A stretch of 64,000 nucleotides of DNA from positions 186,001 through 250,000 of the forward strand of contig SSFA01000017.1 of NCBI GenBank assembly GCA_008015155.1, written 5' to 3'. The notes under the pieces are model-generated. The model did not search any database and had not been told where the DNA came from. It saw only the letters and a list, made by a program, of their open reading frames with translations. This stretch comes from Thiothrix sp. (GTDB lineage Bacteria; Pseudomonadota; Gammaproteobacteria; Thiotrichales; Thiotrichaceae). The position numbers were made by a program, and so were the translations under genes. This document shows positions 1 through 9,461 of this stretch, piece by piece (within the stretch, counting starts at the first letter, position 1; each line of letters begins with the position of its first letter).

Positions 1-773
1 GGACGAATCCGCACCCACTCCTCATCGCTGTCTTTCATGATTTTCTTGGCAGCATACGAAGCACTTAGGAAGCCTTTGGCAGCTGCTTCATGATCTAGCG
101 CCCATTCTTCACTAAATACCCAGCCAATCATGGGCAGGTCTTTTTGAATACCCAGACCTTCTAGTACTTGGGGCACGGTGATCAGCGTTTCTAAGCCATC
201 ATCTTGCAAGCGCGCCGCGAAATTCCAAAAATTTAAGACCGCATCCAACTCACCTTTTTGCATCACTTCATTCAATAAAGGGGGAGCGCCATATTGAATC
301 TCAGCTTCTTTAGCGAGGTCGATTTGGTTTTGTTGTTGGGCATAAGCGCGTAGTAAGAGCCAGCTTTTGTCTTTGGCTCCACCGGCAACCCCCAATTTTT
401 TGCCTTTTAACTCGGCGAGGGTTTTGATATTCGCTTTTGGATTAGCGAGTAGGCTGCCCACCGCAGTGGAATAGGGGAATAATACATAATCTAGCCCTGC
501 AGCACGTTGTTGTGCAACCCAAATCCAATCTGTGACGATAATATCGACTGAGCCACCCAATAGCGCCACGGTAGCTGCATCTGCTGAAGCTACAGGAACG
601 ACCTCCAGTTCAAAATTATTCGTCGTATCGAGTTTCTGCTCCTTAAGCACATCCAGTTCCCAATTCACAGTACCAAATTCCAAAACGCCAACACGTACTT
701 TTTCGACCGCATGAGCGAAGGGCGACAGGAGTAGGAAGGTAAGGGCAAAGGCGAGTGGGCGTAAGTAGTTCAT
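1..773 (-). CDS. ABC transporter substrate-binding protein (NitT/TauT/SsuA-like), C-terminus cut by window edge
   Basis: Not in ORF track. Reverse-strand translation from ATG at 773 gives MNYLRPLAFALTFLLLSPFAHAVEKVRVGVLEFGTVNWELDVLKEQ... with signal peptide and periplasmic binding-protein pattern, open to position 1. Confidence 0.8.
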   Translation of the reverse strand, partial: MNYLRPLAFALTFLLLSPFAHAVEKVRVGVLEFGTVNWELDVLKEQKLDTTNNFELEVVPVASADAATVALLGGSVDIIVTDWIWVAQQRAAGLDYVLFPYSTAVGSLLANPKANIKTLAELKGKKLGVAGGAKDKSWLLLRAYAQQQNQIDLAKEAEIQYGAPPLLNEVMQKGELDAVLNFWNFAARLQDDGLETLITVPQVLEGLGIQKDLPMIGWVFSEEWALDHEAAAKGFLSASYAAKKIMKDSDEEWVRIR

Positions 774-922
774 TGTTATTCCTCCAGAATGATGTGTGAC
801 AGAAGCTGGGAATTAATGCTGCTCAGAGTCGCGGTGAGTACATCTGTGTATGCTCCAGCGCCGCATTCATGCGGCACAGGCTCTGCTCAAAGTGACTTCC
901 CAACTTCTTAAGGATGCTGTTC

Positions 923-1726
923 TCATGCCTGACGTGTGCGCTGAATCAGACCGCGTTGAGGATCATAGCCCCAGACCGCAAGCAAGAAAAAAACACATAA
1001 AGCGCCCAATACGACCAAAGAGGAGAGGAGGTTCAATTGGCCGTAAAGGGCAAACCGGATCATTTCAACCGCATGGGTAAACGGGTTGAAACTCGCTAAC
1101 GCATGTACCCATGTTGCGCCGGACTCTTGTAATTTCCATAAGGGATACAAAGCCGTCGAAATAAAAAACATGGGAAAAATCACAAAATTCATCGTGCCCG
1201 CAAAGTTTTCCAGTTGGCGAATCGACACTGAGAGTAGTAAGCCCAACGCGCCTAGCATCAAGCCTGAAAGCACTAACGCGGGAAACGCGGTGAGCCAACC
1301 CGACCACGGAATATCTACACGAAACACCAAACAAAGCGCTAAAAAAGCATAAGCCTGCAACACCGACAATAAGGTGCCTGCGACTAATTTACTAAATAAT
1401 AAAAACCAGCGTGGCTGTGGCGCGGTCAAGAGCAGGCGCATTAAGCCCATCTCACGGTCATATACCATGGCTAAGGAGGATTGCATGCCATTGAAGAGCA
1501 GTACCATCCCCAATAAACCGGGCACGACATACACTTGGTATTCAATATAAGTTTCATAAGGAGGAATAATCGAGACGCCAAAGATATTTTGGAAACCCGC
1601 CGCAAACACAATGAGCCAGAGGGCAGGGCGCACTAAAGCCGACAGTAGACGGCCGCGCTGATGCCAGAATTTAATCGTTTCACGTTGACAGATGGCCACT
1701 AAGGCGGGCCAATGCCGAGTTGCCAT
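923..1726 (-). CDS. ABC transporter permease, ABC-2 type, PQQ-dependent alcohol dehydrogenase-associated (PedC-like)
   Basis: 267 aa ABC-2 permease (VPGLLGMVLLFNGMQSSLAMVYDREMGLMRLLLTAP); next to PQQ-associated binding protein and beta-propeller genes. Confidence 0.8.
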   Translation of the reverse strand: MATRHWPALVAICQRETIKFWHQRGRLLSALVRPALWLIVFAAGFQNIFGVSIIPPYETYIEYQVYVVPGLLGMVLLFNGMQSSLAMVYDREMGLMRLLLTAPQPRWFLLFSKLVAGTLLSVLQAYAFLALCLVFRVDIPWSGWLTAFPALVLSGLMLGALGLLLSVSIRQLENFAGTMNFVIFPMFFISTALYPLWKLQESGATWVHALASFNPFTHAVEMIRFALYGQLNLLSSLVVLGALCVFFLLAVWGYDPQRGLIQRTRQA

Positions 1727-1801
1727 AGCTTCTCTCCTCAGACATTATGCACGGTATAGATAGACTAATTTTTGCAAGGCGGCTACCAACTTTTTGCCAA
1801 C

Positions 1802-2974
1802 CTAAAATTTACATTTGCTTTCGGGTTTGTCGAAACCTAGAGCATCCAAATTATTTGTTTGGTGTAGAAAGCCATCTAAGGGTGCGCGTTCTACCACCCA
1901 ATTATGCGTAGCCAATAAGAGGGGTTGGCGCAATTGGTTATCCCAAGGACGGAAGTTAAGTCGATTGCCTTTGAAACCATCCAACACAAGTTCTTCGCTG
2001 TGTAGATGTTTACTTAAGACGGCAAAATCACGACTTTGAGTACGCTGTACAGCCTCGGCAATCGCTTTTACGGCCATCCAAGCCGCCCAATCAGCATCAC
2101 GCATCGGACGATCTGCTTTTTCCTCAAAGCGGCTTTCCAATTGGGGCGCACCGTGGCGTTCCCAAGCCCAATGCCAAGCGACCGCAGCTAGTCCCTCAGC
2201 ACCCACCACCAATTGCGGTTTAATGCTGGCGTAGGGCACTCCGCGCGCAAACTCACCTTTGGTATCCGCAACGAAAATGACATCGTAATCAGCATCAGCA
2301 GTGAGCAAACTAATATTATTTTGATCGCGTTGGCGGGGATCGCTACCTAAAACAAAGGGACGATCTTCGTCGATATCTAAGCCATAGCGTTTTGCGGAAC
2401 GTTTGAAGGATTGATTAAATTCCACATCGTCAGGGCTTTGCCCGCTTAATACGAGGATTTCCTTCCATTTGCGAAACACTAAATACTGCGCCAGTGCATC
2501 ACTAAGCATCGCGTAATTAGGAATAATATGCAGCAGGTGTGCCTGACATTGTTCTTGGCGCAAACGATCTTCTCGTGCTGATACATTAAACAATAACAGG
2601 TTTTGGCCTTTGGTGGCGCTGGCGATTTCATTAACCGCATCCGCTGGTAAATCCAACAGAAAAAACTGCACGCCTTTGGCATTCATCTCCTTGATACTGG
2701 ACAGGAGGGCAGCGCTATCCTTGCCTTTTACTAATTCCAGTTTGAAGGTCGCGCCGATACCCGAACCATGAAATTTACTTTCTTGCAAGGCGACTTCAGC
2801 ACCAGCATAGGGTCTGCCTAAAGAGCCTAGTAGATAACGCGCAAAGCTTTGTTTTTTGCTATAACGCGCATCTCTTTCTAGCTGCAAATAGCCAATCGTG
2901 AAGTCATCGGCATAGCTGGGTACTGCCCAAACTAGGCTGATTAATAGTAATAGGGTGATGAAGCGACTAATCAT
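1802..2974 (-). CDS. ABC transporter substrate-binding protein, PQQ-dependent catabolism-associated
   Basis: 390 aa with signal peptide, branched-chain-type periplasmic binding fold (TIGR03863-like by context); overlaps downstream end of the propeller gene. Confidence 0.75.
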   Translation of the reverse strand: MISRFITLLLLISLVWAVPSYADDFTIGYLQLERDARYSKKQSFARYLLGSLGRPYAGAEVALQESKFHGSGIGATFKLELVKGKDSAALLSSIKEMNAKGVQFFLLDLPADAVNEIASATKGQNLLLFNVSAREDRLRQEQCQAHLLHIIPNYAMLSDALAQYLVFRKWKEILVLSGQSPDDVEFNQSFKRSAKRYGLDIDEDRPFVLGSDPRQRDQNNISLLTADADYDVIFVADTKGEFARGVPYASIKPQLVVGAEGLAAVAWHWAWERHGAPQLESRFEEKADRPMRDADWAAWMAVKAIAEAVQRTQSRDFAVLSKHLHSEELVLDGFKGNRLNFRPWDNQLRQPLLLATHNWVVERAPLDGFLHQTNNLDALGFDKPESKCKF

Positions 2975-4091
2975 CGACTAATACCGTATGCGGAACCCGT
3001 GCAATGGGCACAGACTTTAAGACCTTGCGGCTTTTCATATCAATAATAGAAATATCATCGCTCAAACCATTGACCACGAATAATAAGCTATCGTCCTTGT
3101 TCAACGTGGTGTTCCAAGCGCGTTTACCCACTAGGACATAATCGGTGACTTTGCGGCTGGGGACATCAACGAAGGCCACATGATTCGCACGTCCTAGTGC
3201 AACGACTGCGGTTTTGCCATCTTTACTGAGGGTGATGCCGACCGGTGTTACATCTTCGCTACGGAAACTTGGAGGGAGGAAATTGATGGTTTCGGTGAGT
3301 TTATGGGTGGCAGGATCAATGATGGAAACTGAGCCGCTGAGTTCATTGGAAACCCACAGTTCTTTTTGATCCGGCGTCAAAGCAAAGCGCCGTGGGCGAT
3401 TACCGACCACAATATTCGCTTTGATTTCCTTACTGGCTGTATCGACTACATGGACGGTATTAGCGACTTCGGAGGTGACATACGCGGTTTTGCCATCTGG
3501 GCTTACTAAAATACCTTCGGGTTCTTCGCCGACTTCAACCGTGGTCATGCCGGGTAAAGCATCATCTTCTTTTTTCTTACTGCTACTGTCATCTTCTTCA
3601 GCATTATCCGCTGCATCGTCTTCAGCTTCTGAGCTATCTCCCTCAGGAGCAGCTTCAGCAACCTTCAAATCTGGTTTACCTTCGCGCTTAGCGAAATACT
3701 CATCCAAATTAAGAATGCCTAAAGCGCCGTCCTCTTCGAGCGAGATATACATAGTTTTGCCATCGGCGCTCAAATCAAACAGTTCAGGATCATCAATTTC
3801 GCCAATCCGATCGACTAATTCAAGCTTAGCCACATCAATCACATCAATCGCATTCCCATCGCCAGCTGCAGCATAAATCTGCGTTTTATCAGCATTGAAT
3901 TGCAAATGACGGGGGCGCGCTTCCGTGCCAATGCGCTTAACGACCTCATAAGTTTTACCATCTAGCACAGTGATATTGTTGTCTTTTTCGCTACTAATAA
4001 ATAAATAACCAGTACCCTTAGCATAAACGGGCAGTGTGCAAGCGGACAGCAAACTAGCTAAAAAAACTCGGTGCGATAGGGTTTTGCGCAT
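2967..4091 (-). CDS. PQQ-dependent catabolism-associated YVTN beta-propeller protein
   Basis: Repeated YVTN-like blades (YLFISSEKDNNITVLDGKTYEVVKRI..., TAYVTSEVANTVHVVDTASKEI...); signal peptide; long acidic linker. Confidence 0.82.
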   Translation of the reverse strand: MRKTLSHRVFLASLLSACTLPVYAKGTGYLFISSEKDNNITVLDGKTYEVVKRIGTEARPRHLQFNADKTQIYAAAGDGNAIDVIDVAKLELVDRIGEIDDPELFDLSADGKTMYISLEEDGALGILNLDEYFAKREGKPDLKVAEAAPEGDSSEAEDDAADNAEEDDSSSKKKEDDALPGMTTVEVGEEPEGILVSPDGKTAYVTSEVANTVHVVDTASKEIKANIVVGNRPRRFALTPDQKELWVSNELSGSVSIIDPATHKLTETINFLPPSFRSEDVTPVGITLSKDGKTAVVALGRANHVAFVDVPSRKVTDYVLVGKRAWNTTLNKDDSLLFVVNGLSDDISIIDMKSRKVLKSVPIARVPHTVLVDD

Positions 4092-4302
4092 GATTGACTC
4101 TCCTCTAAGTATGCAGCATCAAATTAGAGCATATACCAGTTGGCAAAAGGTTGGGAAAGAACTGAGAGTTTGATGCAGCGAACAAGCTAGATGCATAACT
4201 TGTGATGGCGACTTTGCCATACTAGCTGTCGCGGTTATTCGTAGTCGGCTTAGCTTTATGGTATGAAAGCTAGATTAGTGTTAATAATCAGGAAAATGAA
4301 TC

Positions 4303-4758
4303 ATGTCCTTATTTGATAGCTTTAAACAAAAAGTACAAGAAGCTCGTGGTCAATTAACTGCTGAAGTCAGCAAATACCGTAATCGCGAATTTATGGAAGC
4401 CTGTGTAGCTGGTTGTGCTTTGGTGTCTGTTGCCGATGGCAATGTTAATTCAGAAGAAAAGCAAAAAATGATGAAGTTCATCCAACAATCAGATGAGCTT
4501 AAAGTATTTGATACTAAAGATGTCATTGACTATTTCAATAAGATTAATAGCAACTTCGACTTCGATTTTGAGATTGGTAAAGCAGAAGCCTTAAAGGTCA
4601 TTGGCAAATTGCGTGAAAAACCAGAGGCAGCCCGCCTGATGGTACGTGTTTGTATTGCCATTGGTAATTCAGACGGTAATTTCGATGGGAAAGAAAAGCA
4701 AATGGTACGCGATATTTGCGCCGACTTGGGCATTCCTTCTGACGGTTTCAACCTCTAA
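4303..4758 (+). CDS. TerB family tellurite-resistance-like protein
   Basis: 151 aa with TerB pattern (ACVAGCALVSVADGNVNSEEKQKMMKFI...CIAIGNSDGNFDGKEKQMVRDIC). Confidence 0.85.
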   Translation: MSLFDSFKQKVQEARGQLTAEVSKYRNREFMEACVAGCALVSVADGNVNSEEKQKMMKFIQQSDELKVFDTKDVIDYFNKINSNFDFDFEIGKAEALKVIGKLREKPEAARLMVRVCIAIGNSDGNFDGKEKQMVRDICADLGIPSDGFNL

Positions 4759-4772
4759 ATTATCCTACTGTA

Positions 4773-4797
4773 CAAGAAGGGTGTTCGACCCTTCTTG
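4773..4797 (+). terminator. Stem-loop downstream of terB-like gene (possible terminator, weak T-tract)
   Basis: caagaagggt-gttcg-acccttcttg, 10-bp perfect stem 15 nt after stop; little downstream poly-T. Confidence 0.5.
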
Positions 4798-4906
4798 CCA
4801 CGTTTAGCCGCATTTCGGTCGAATTAGCAAGCCTCATGGCAACTCTGAGCGAATCGCGCCATAATCAGACAAAACCAGCTCTATTTCACAGTTAGGAGTG
4901 CAATCT

Positions 4907-5932
4907 ATGGTGTATCAGGCTGATGCGCAACGCTATGCTTCCATGCAATATCGTCGTTCAGGGCGGAGTGGTTTACGCTTACCGCTGATCTCTATTGGCT
5001 TATGGCATAATTTTGGTGGCACTAGTTCGCTAGAATTAGGCCGTGCTATGTTGCGGCGTTCTTTTGACTTAGGGATTACCCATTTCGATTTGGCGAATAA
5101 TTATGGTCCACCCCCCGGCTCAGCTGAATCAGCCTTTGGTAAATTATTGCAGCAAGATTTCCTGCCTTATCGAGATGAGCTGATTATTTCTACGAAAGCA
5201 GGCTATGACATGTGGCCAGGGCCTTATGGTGAGTGGGGTTCGCGTAAATACTTGTTGTCAAGTCTTGACCAAAGTCTTAAGCGGATGGGCTTAGATTATG
5301 TAGATATTTTCTATTCGCATCGCTTTGATCCGGATACGCCCTTAGAGGAAACGATGGGCGCTTTGGATACTGCCGTGCGCCAAGGCAAAGCTTTATATGT
5401 GGGTATTTCGTCCTATTCGCCTGCCAAGACCGCTGAAGCGGTGGCAATCTTGCGGCAAATGGGTACGCCTTGTTTGATTCATCAACCCTCCTATTCGATG
5501 CTAAATCGTTGGATTGAAGAGGCTCTGCTTGATACTTTGCAGCAAGAGGGAATGGGCTGTATCGCCTTCTCGCCCTTAGCACAGGGTCTACTCAGTGATA
5601 AGTATTTAAAAGGTGTGCCAGACGGTTCGCGCGCTAGTAAAGGCGGTTCCTTCTTAGGTGAGTTTTTGAGTGAGCAGAACTTAAAAATGGTGCGTGATCT
5701 GAATGAAGTGGCTGCTGAGCGTGGGCAATCCTTAGCCCAACTGGCGCTCGCTTGGGCTTTACGTGATCCTCGGATGACCTCGGTCTTAATCGGTGCTAGT
5801 AGCGTCCAACAGATTGAAGAAAACGTAGCAGCTTTGCAGAATTTAGAGTTTAGTGCTGAGGAGTTAGCCAAGATCGACCAAATTGCTCATGATGGTGGTA
5901 TTAACCTCTGGGCAAAATCGAGCGCGGTTTAA
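4907..5932 (+). CDS. gpr: Aldo/keto reductase, L-glyceraldehyde 3-phosphate reductase (YghZ/Gpr) type
   Basis: MVYQADAQRYASMQYRRSGRSGLRLPLISIGLWHNFGG...; track ORF begins at GTG 4898, but AGGAG with 8-nt spacing favours ATG 4907. Confidence 0.85.
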   Translation: MVYQADAQRYASMQYRRSGRSGLRLPLISIGLWHNFGGTSSLELGRAMLRRSFDLGITHFDLANNYGPPPGSAESAFGKLLQQDFLPYRDELIISTKAGYDMWPGPYGEWGSRKYLLSSLDQSLKRMGLDYVDIFYSHRFDPDTPLEETMGALDTAVRQGKALYVGISSYSPAKTAEAVAILRQMGTPCLIHQPSYSMLNRWIEEALLDTLQQEGMGCIAFSPLAQGLLSDKYLKGVPDGSRASKGGSFLGEFLSEQNLKMVRDLNEVAAERGQSLAQLALAWALRDPRMTSVLIGASSVQQIEENVAALQNLEFSAEELAKIDQIAHDGGINLWAKSSAV

Positions 5933-5948
5933 CTACTAAGTTGCCGGT

Positions 5949-6851
5949 TTAGCCCCCATAAACCGGCAAATGCCAATTGGGCCCTTGGCTTTGAGCATAA
6001 ACCACAGCTTGTTGAGTTTGCGCCAGTAACTTAGCTTTATCTTTACCTAACACTCCTTTAAGTACGAGATTATTGGAAATATGATCGCTACGGAAAATCG
6101 TTTGCTGCAATTCCAAATGCTCTACAAACATCTGCATCTCGGTAAATAAATCCAAGGTAGAGCAGGGTGTGTAATCATCACCAAACGCCTCGATAAACTT
6201 ACGTTCATTCGAATGGAAAAATAGCGCTAAAGTCGCTAAATACTCAGGTTGGGTCGCATTAATCAAGGCTGCCGAAGCGCGTGCATGTTGCTCGCTGTAT
6301 TGCTTGCCACCCAAGCCATTGATAATCATCACTGAAGTCTTAATTCCAGCAGCTTTGAGTTTCAAAATCGCATCGCGGGTGCTGGCAAAGGTTTCACTTT
6401 TTTGCACTTTTTGCAAAATGGTATCATCACCACTTTCCGCGCCGATATACACCAAACTTAAACCCAATTCGCGCAAAACTTGCAATTGTTCAGGCGTTTT
6501 ATTGGCAATATTTTGCGGTAAACAATAAGAAGAAACACGACTGACGCTGGGTAAATGGCTGCGGATCGCTTGCAAAATCGCTTCAAGGCGGCGGAAAGAT
6601 AAAACCATCGCATCGCCATCTGCTAAAAACACCCGACGTACCCCTTGCAAGGTTTCACCACAGCGCTGAATTTCGGCTAAAACTTCCGCTTCAGCACGCG
6701 GCTTAAATTTCTTCTGTGGCTGGGTATACATCTCACAAAATGTACATTCATTCCAGCTACAACCATTCGTGACTTGCAGAATCAAAGAATCTGCTTCGCT
6801 AGGTGGGCGAAACAGGGGTTCGATGTAGTGAACAGGTGGGGCGGTGTACAT
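5949..6851 (-). CDS. Radical SAM protein (Elp3/MiaB/NifB-like)
   Basis: VTNGCSWNECTFCEMYTQPQKKFKPR: cysteine motif plus radical SAM fold; YIGAESGDD motif. Confidence 0.82.
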   Translation of the reverse strand: MYTAPPVHYIEPLFRPPSEADSLILQVTNGCSWNECTFCEMYTQPQKKFKPRAEAEVLAEIQRCGETLQGVRRVFLADGDAMVLSFRRLEAILQAIRSHLPSVSRVSSYCLPQNIANKTPEQLQVLRELGLSLVYIGAESGDDTILQKVQKSETFASTRDAILKLKAAGIKTSVMIINGLGGKQYSEQHARASAALINATQPEYLATLALFFHSNERKFIEAFGDDYTPCSTLDLFTEMQMFVEHLELQQTIFRSDHISNNLVLKGVLGKDKAKLLAQTQQAVVYAQSQGPNWHLPVYGG

Positions 6852-6994
6852 ATTGATTACCTAGAATAACAGTACTGTGAACTTAGCTGTTTAGCCAAGA
6901 AGACGCCAGCAAGTTTAGAGTTTTTATTTACTTATTGGTATACAATAAACATGTGGACTACGCTCTGTAAGTACAAACTAGGGGGAACATACTG

Positions 6995-7327
6995 ATGTAC
7001 GCTACGAATGTTCGTGAACTAAAAAAGAACCCATCACTAGCTTTGCGCCAAGCGAAAGATGCTCCTGTCTTAATCTTAAAGGGCGATGAACCAGATGCCT
7101 TATTGATTCATTTAGATGAAAACCTTAGCAAGACTGAAACTGGGCTACGCCCAGCACTTGCAGCCAACTTGTATAAAGAAGGTGTCATGTCTTTAGGAAA
7201 GGCCAGTAAGTTAAGCGGCTTAGCCATGTCAGACTTTATTCGGCATTTAGGTAGTTTGGGAATTGAGATTGTCAAAGTAGACGAAACGACCGCGCATGAA
7301 ACAAAAGACCTTTCTGTATGGCTGTAA
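6995..7327 (+). CDS. UPF0175 family protein, putative antitoxin
   Basis: C-terminal helix-turn-helix-like GVMSLGKASKLSGLAMSDFIRHLGSLGI, typical of UPF0175; overlaps the PIN gene. Confidence 0.75.
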   Translation: MYATNVRELKKNPSLALRQAKDAPVLILKGDEPDALLIHLDENLSKTETGLRPALAANLYKEGVMSLGKASKLSGLAMSDFIRHLGSLGIEIVKVDETTAHETKDLSVWL

Positions 7328-7782
7328 TTATTAGCGATACCGGACCTTTGTTGGCTTTAGCGGGTGTTGAGCAATTGGTCATCTTAAAAACACTATTTAA
7401 AACCGTACTAGTGCCCAATGCGGTTTATCAAGAGTGTTTAGCGAAAAGAGATCGTGCAGCTGTATTAATCGAGCAGGCTATAGACCAAGGTTGGCTCAAG
7501 GTTGAAGTAGTAACAAGCACTGAAGACTTTCCTTTGTGTTTAGGTGCTGGTGAGCAAGAAGCCATGCAGCTAGCCATAAACTATGAGCAAGCGCTATTGA
7601 TTATGGATGATCGTCTTGCTAGACGTGAGGCCATGCAGCGGCAGTTAAACTTTGTTGGTACAGTGCGGGTATTATGGTTAGCACAACAGCAAGGTCTGCT
7701 GAGTAATGCGGTACAGGTGATTGATGCAATGGCTGCGAATGGCTACTACATTTCAAAGAAGCTGTTGGATGAATTAACTTAA
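7318..7782 (+). CDS. DUF3368/PIN-like domain protein, putative toxin
   Basis: VIISDTGPLLALAGVEQLVILKTLF...LGAGEQEAMQLAI...LIMDDRLARREA, PIN-like acidic residues; overlaps upstream gene. Confidence 0.78.
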   Translation: MAVIISDTGPLLALAGVEQLVILKTLFKTVLVPNAVYQECLAKRDRAAVLIEQAIDQGWLKVEVVTSTEDFPLCLGAGEQEAMQLAINYEQALLIMDDRLARREAMQRQLNFVGTVRVLWLAQQQGLLSNAVQVIDAMAANGYYISKKLLDELT

Positions 7783-7856
7783 GGGAGCCTCTAAAAAGCC
7801 AATACATTCCTGCTGTCTATGAGAAAATGGCAACTTCTCCTTATTGATCTGTACCC

Positions 7857-8164
7857 ATGAACCAGAACAGCGTCATCAAAACCAGCCAGTTTGCTGCCGA
7901 AGAGCGTGAACAGCGACTCGATCGCAAGGGTGACCTGCTGACGGTATTGAACTGCCACGGCAACTTTGTGGCATTGTCAGTGGAGGTTCACATCACGCCC
8001 GACTGTACCCGACTTAGTTGATGGTTCGAATTCAAGCTGTCAGATGAAGCGATGGAATACCTATTGCTTGACCGCTTGTTGTTCCATGGTTCTGTGGTCT
8101 GCGGTATTCCAATAGCCTTCCCGATGCCGACACTGTTATCACTTTCAAATCTAATGAGACATGA
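7857..8164 (+). pseudogene. IS5-family transposase N-terminal remnant
   Basis: In-frame pieces MNQNSVIKTSQFAAEEREQRLDRKGDLLTVLNCHGNFVALSVEV, then FKLSDEAMEYLLLDRLLFHG, then (shifted) NSLPDADTVITFKSNE match the usual FAxxEREQRLDRKGDPL...LSDEAMEYQLLDRLSFQRF...IPDADTIWTF order, with stop and frameshifts. Confidence 0.75.
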
Positions 8165-8233
8165 CTAATAAATGATATCAACTTAAATTCACAGAGGTTA
8201 GAGTTTGAAGATATATTTTCCCTATACCAGTAC

Positions 8234-8788
8234 TTATTCGGCTAGTAATTCTACTATTTTAGCCTCGATCTCTTTAGCCTTTGCATCGCCTGCATGAGTC
8301 TCGCCAATATATTGCGCCTGCACTAATCCATATTTATCAATTAGATAAAAGGCAGGCCAATATTTATTGCCCAAGGCTTTCCAATAACTAAAATCATTGT
8401 CGATCATTTGTGGAGAAGTGATGTTAAATTCGCGGAGTTTCTGGGCTAAAGCGGCTGTATCGCGCTCGTGTGCGAATTCAGGGGAGTGGACGCCGATCAA
8501 CTGTAAGCCTTGCTTAGCATAATGTTCGCTCAAATCATTCAACCACGGAAAAGAGCGATAGCAGTTCCAGCAGTCAAACGTCCAGATATCCAAAAGCACT
8601 ACCTTACCGCGCAAATCAGTGAGCTTTAGAGGTTTACTATTAAGCCATTCTTGTGGTGCGGTGTGGGTAAATTCGGGTGCAGCCTCTAGTTCCTTTGCTT
8701 GCAGGTCGCTGACTGATAGTAGAGAGGTACTGATAAGCATCAGACTAACTAATAGTAAACGGCAGGTTTGAGAAAATCGCTTTAACAT
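8234..8788 (-). CDS. TlpA/thioredoxin-like (redoxin) family protein, exported
   Basis: Signal peptide, LRGKVVLLDIWTFDCWNCYRSFPWLNDL, GVHSPEF, cis-Pro region WPAFYLIDKYG; CWNC active site. Confidence 0.85.
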   Translation of the reverse strand: MLKRFSQTCRLLLVSLMLISTSLLSVSDLQAKELEAAPEFTHTAPQEWLNSKPLKLTDLRGKVVLLDIWTFDCWNCYRSFPWLNDLSEHYAKQGLQLIGVHSPEFAHERDTAALAQKLREFNITSPQMIDNDFSYWKALGNKYWPAFYLIDKYGLVQAQYIGETHAGDAKAKEIEAKIVELLAE

Positions 8789-8906
8789 CGCAGACTCCGT
8801 TAGTTAAGAGCCACCTAATTATTAGATGAGCTAACACTTCTACGAAGTATGCTGCAATTTAGATGTCTTAATTCAAATGGATATAATTACGAATTGGTAA
8901 TGATGC

Positions 8907-9461
8907 TTAAGTGAGAAGTTTGCGCCTCATCAGCCAAGTCCGCACCCGCCGTTTCCCCAACACATTCACCGCCAACGACCACAGCACCACCCGCATATCC
9001 AGCCACCACGACATTTGCGCCTGATACACCTTATCCATTTGCCACGAAACTTTAGCGCTACGCCCACCATAAAGTTGGGCCAAGCCGGTAATTCCCGGTT
9101 TAATCGCCCAGCGTTTGGCGTGATAAGCATCATCCCAGCCAAGGCGAGTAATATCCGCTTGCGTGAGTGGACGCGGCCCAACCACACTCATATCACCTTT
9201 GATAATATTCAGAATTTGTGCCAGTTCATCTAAGCCTGTTTGGCGTAGAACTTTGCCGCTTTTGGTCACCACTTCATTCTGCATGGTGCGGAATTTGTAG
9301 ATGGAAAACGGCTGTTTGTTTAAGCCTAAGCGTTGTTGGCGGAATAGAATCGGGCGGCCATCTAGCATCCAAATGCTTAAAGCTATAAGTATTAAAACCC
9401 AGCCAATTAGAATTAAGCCGACTGTGACGGCTAAGCCATCAAAGCACTTTTTCCAAAGCAT
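8907..9461 (-). CDS. Bacterial sugar transferase (undecaprenyl-phosphate sugar phosphotransferase, WcaJ C-terminal type)
   Basis: KFRTMQNE...GLDELAQILNIIKGDMSVVGPRPLTQADI...KPGITGLAQLYGGR; start moved to 9461, where AAGGAG precedes ATG (track start 9497). Confidence 0.85.
   Translation of the reverse strand: MLWKKCFDGLAVTVGLILIGWVLILIALSIWMLDGRPILFRQQRLGLNKQPFSIYKFRTMQNEVVTKSGKVLRQTGLDELAQILNIIKGDMSVVGPRPLTQADITRLGWDDAYHAKRWAIKPGITGLAQLYGGRSAKVSWQMDKVYQAQMSWWLDMRVVLWSLAVNVLGKRRVRTWLMRRKLLT

Noticed and set aside
3421-3876. Plus-strand ORF of 151 aa
   Set aside because: Antisense to the beta-propeller gene; Ser/Ala-rich composition is the reverse reading of the acidic linker.
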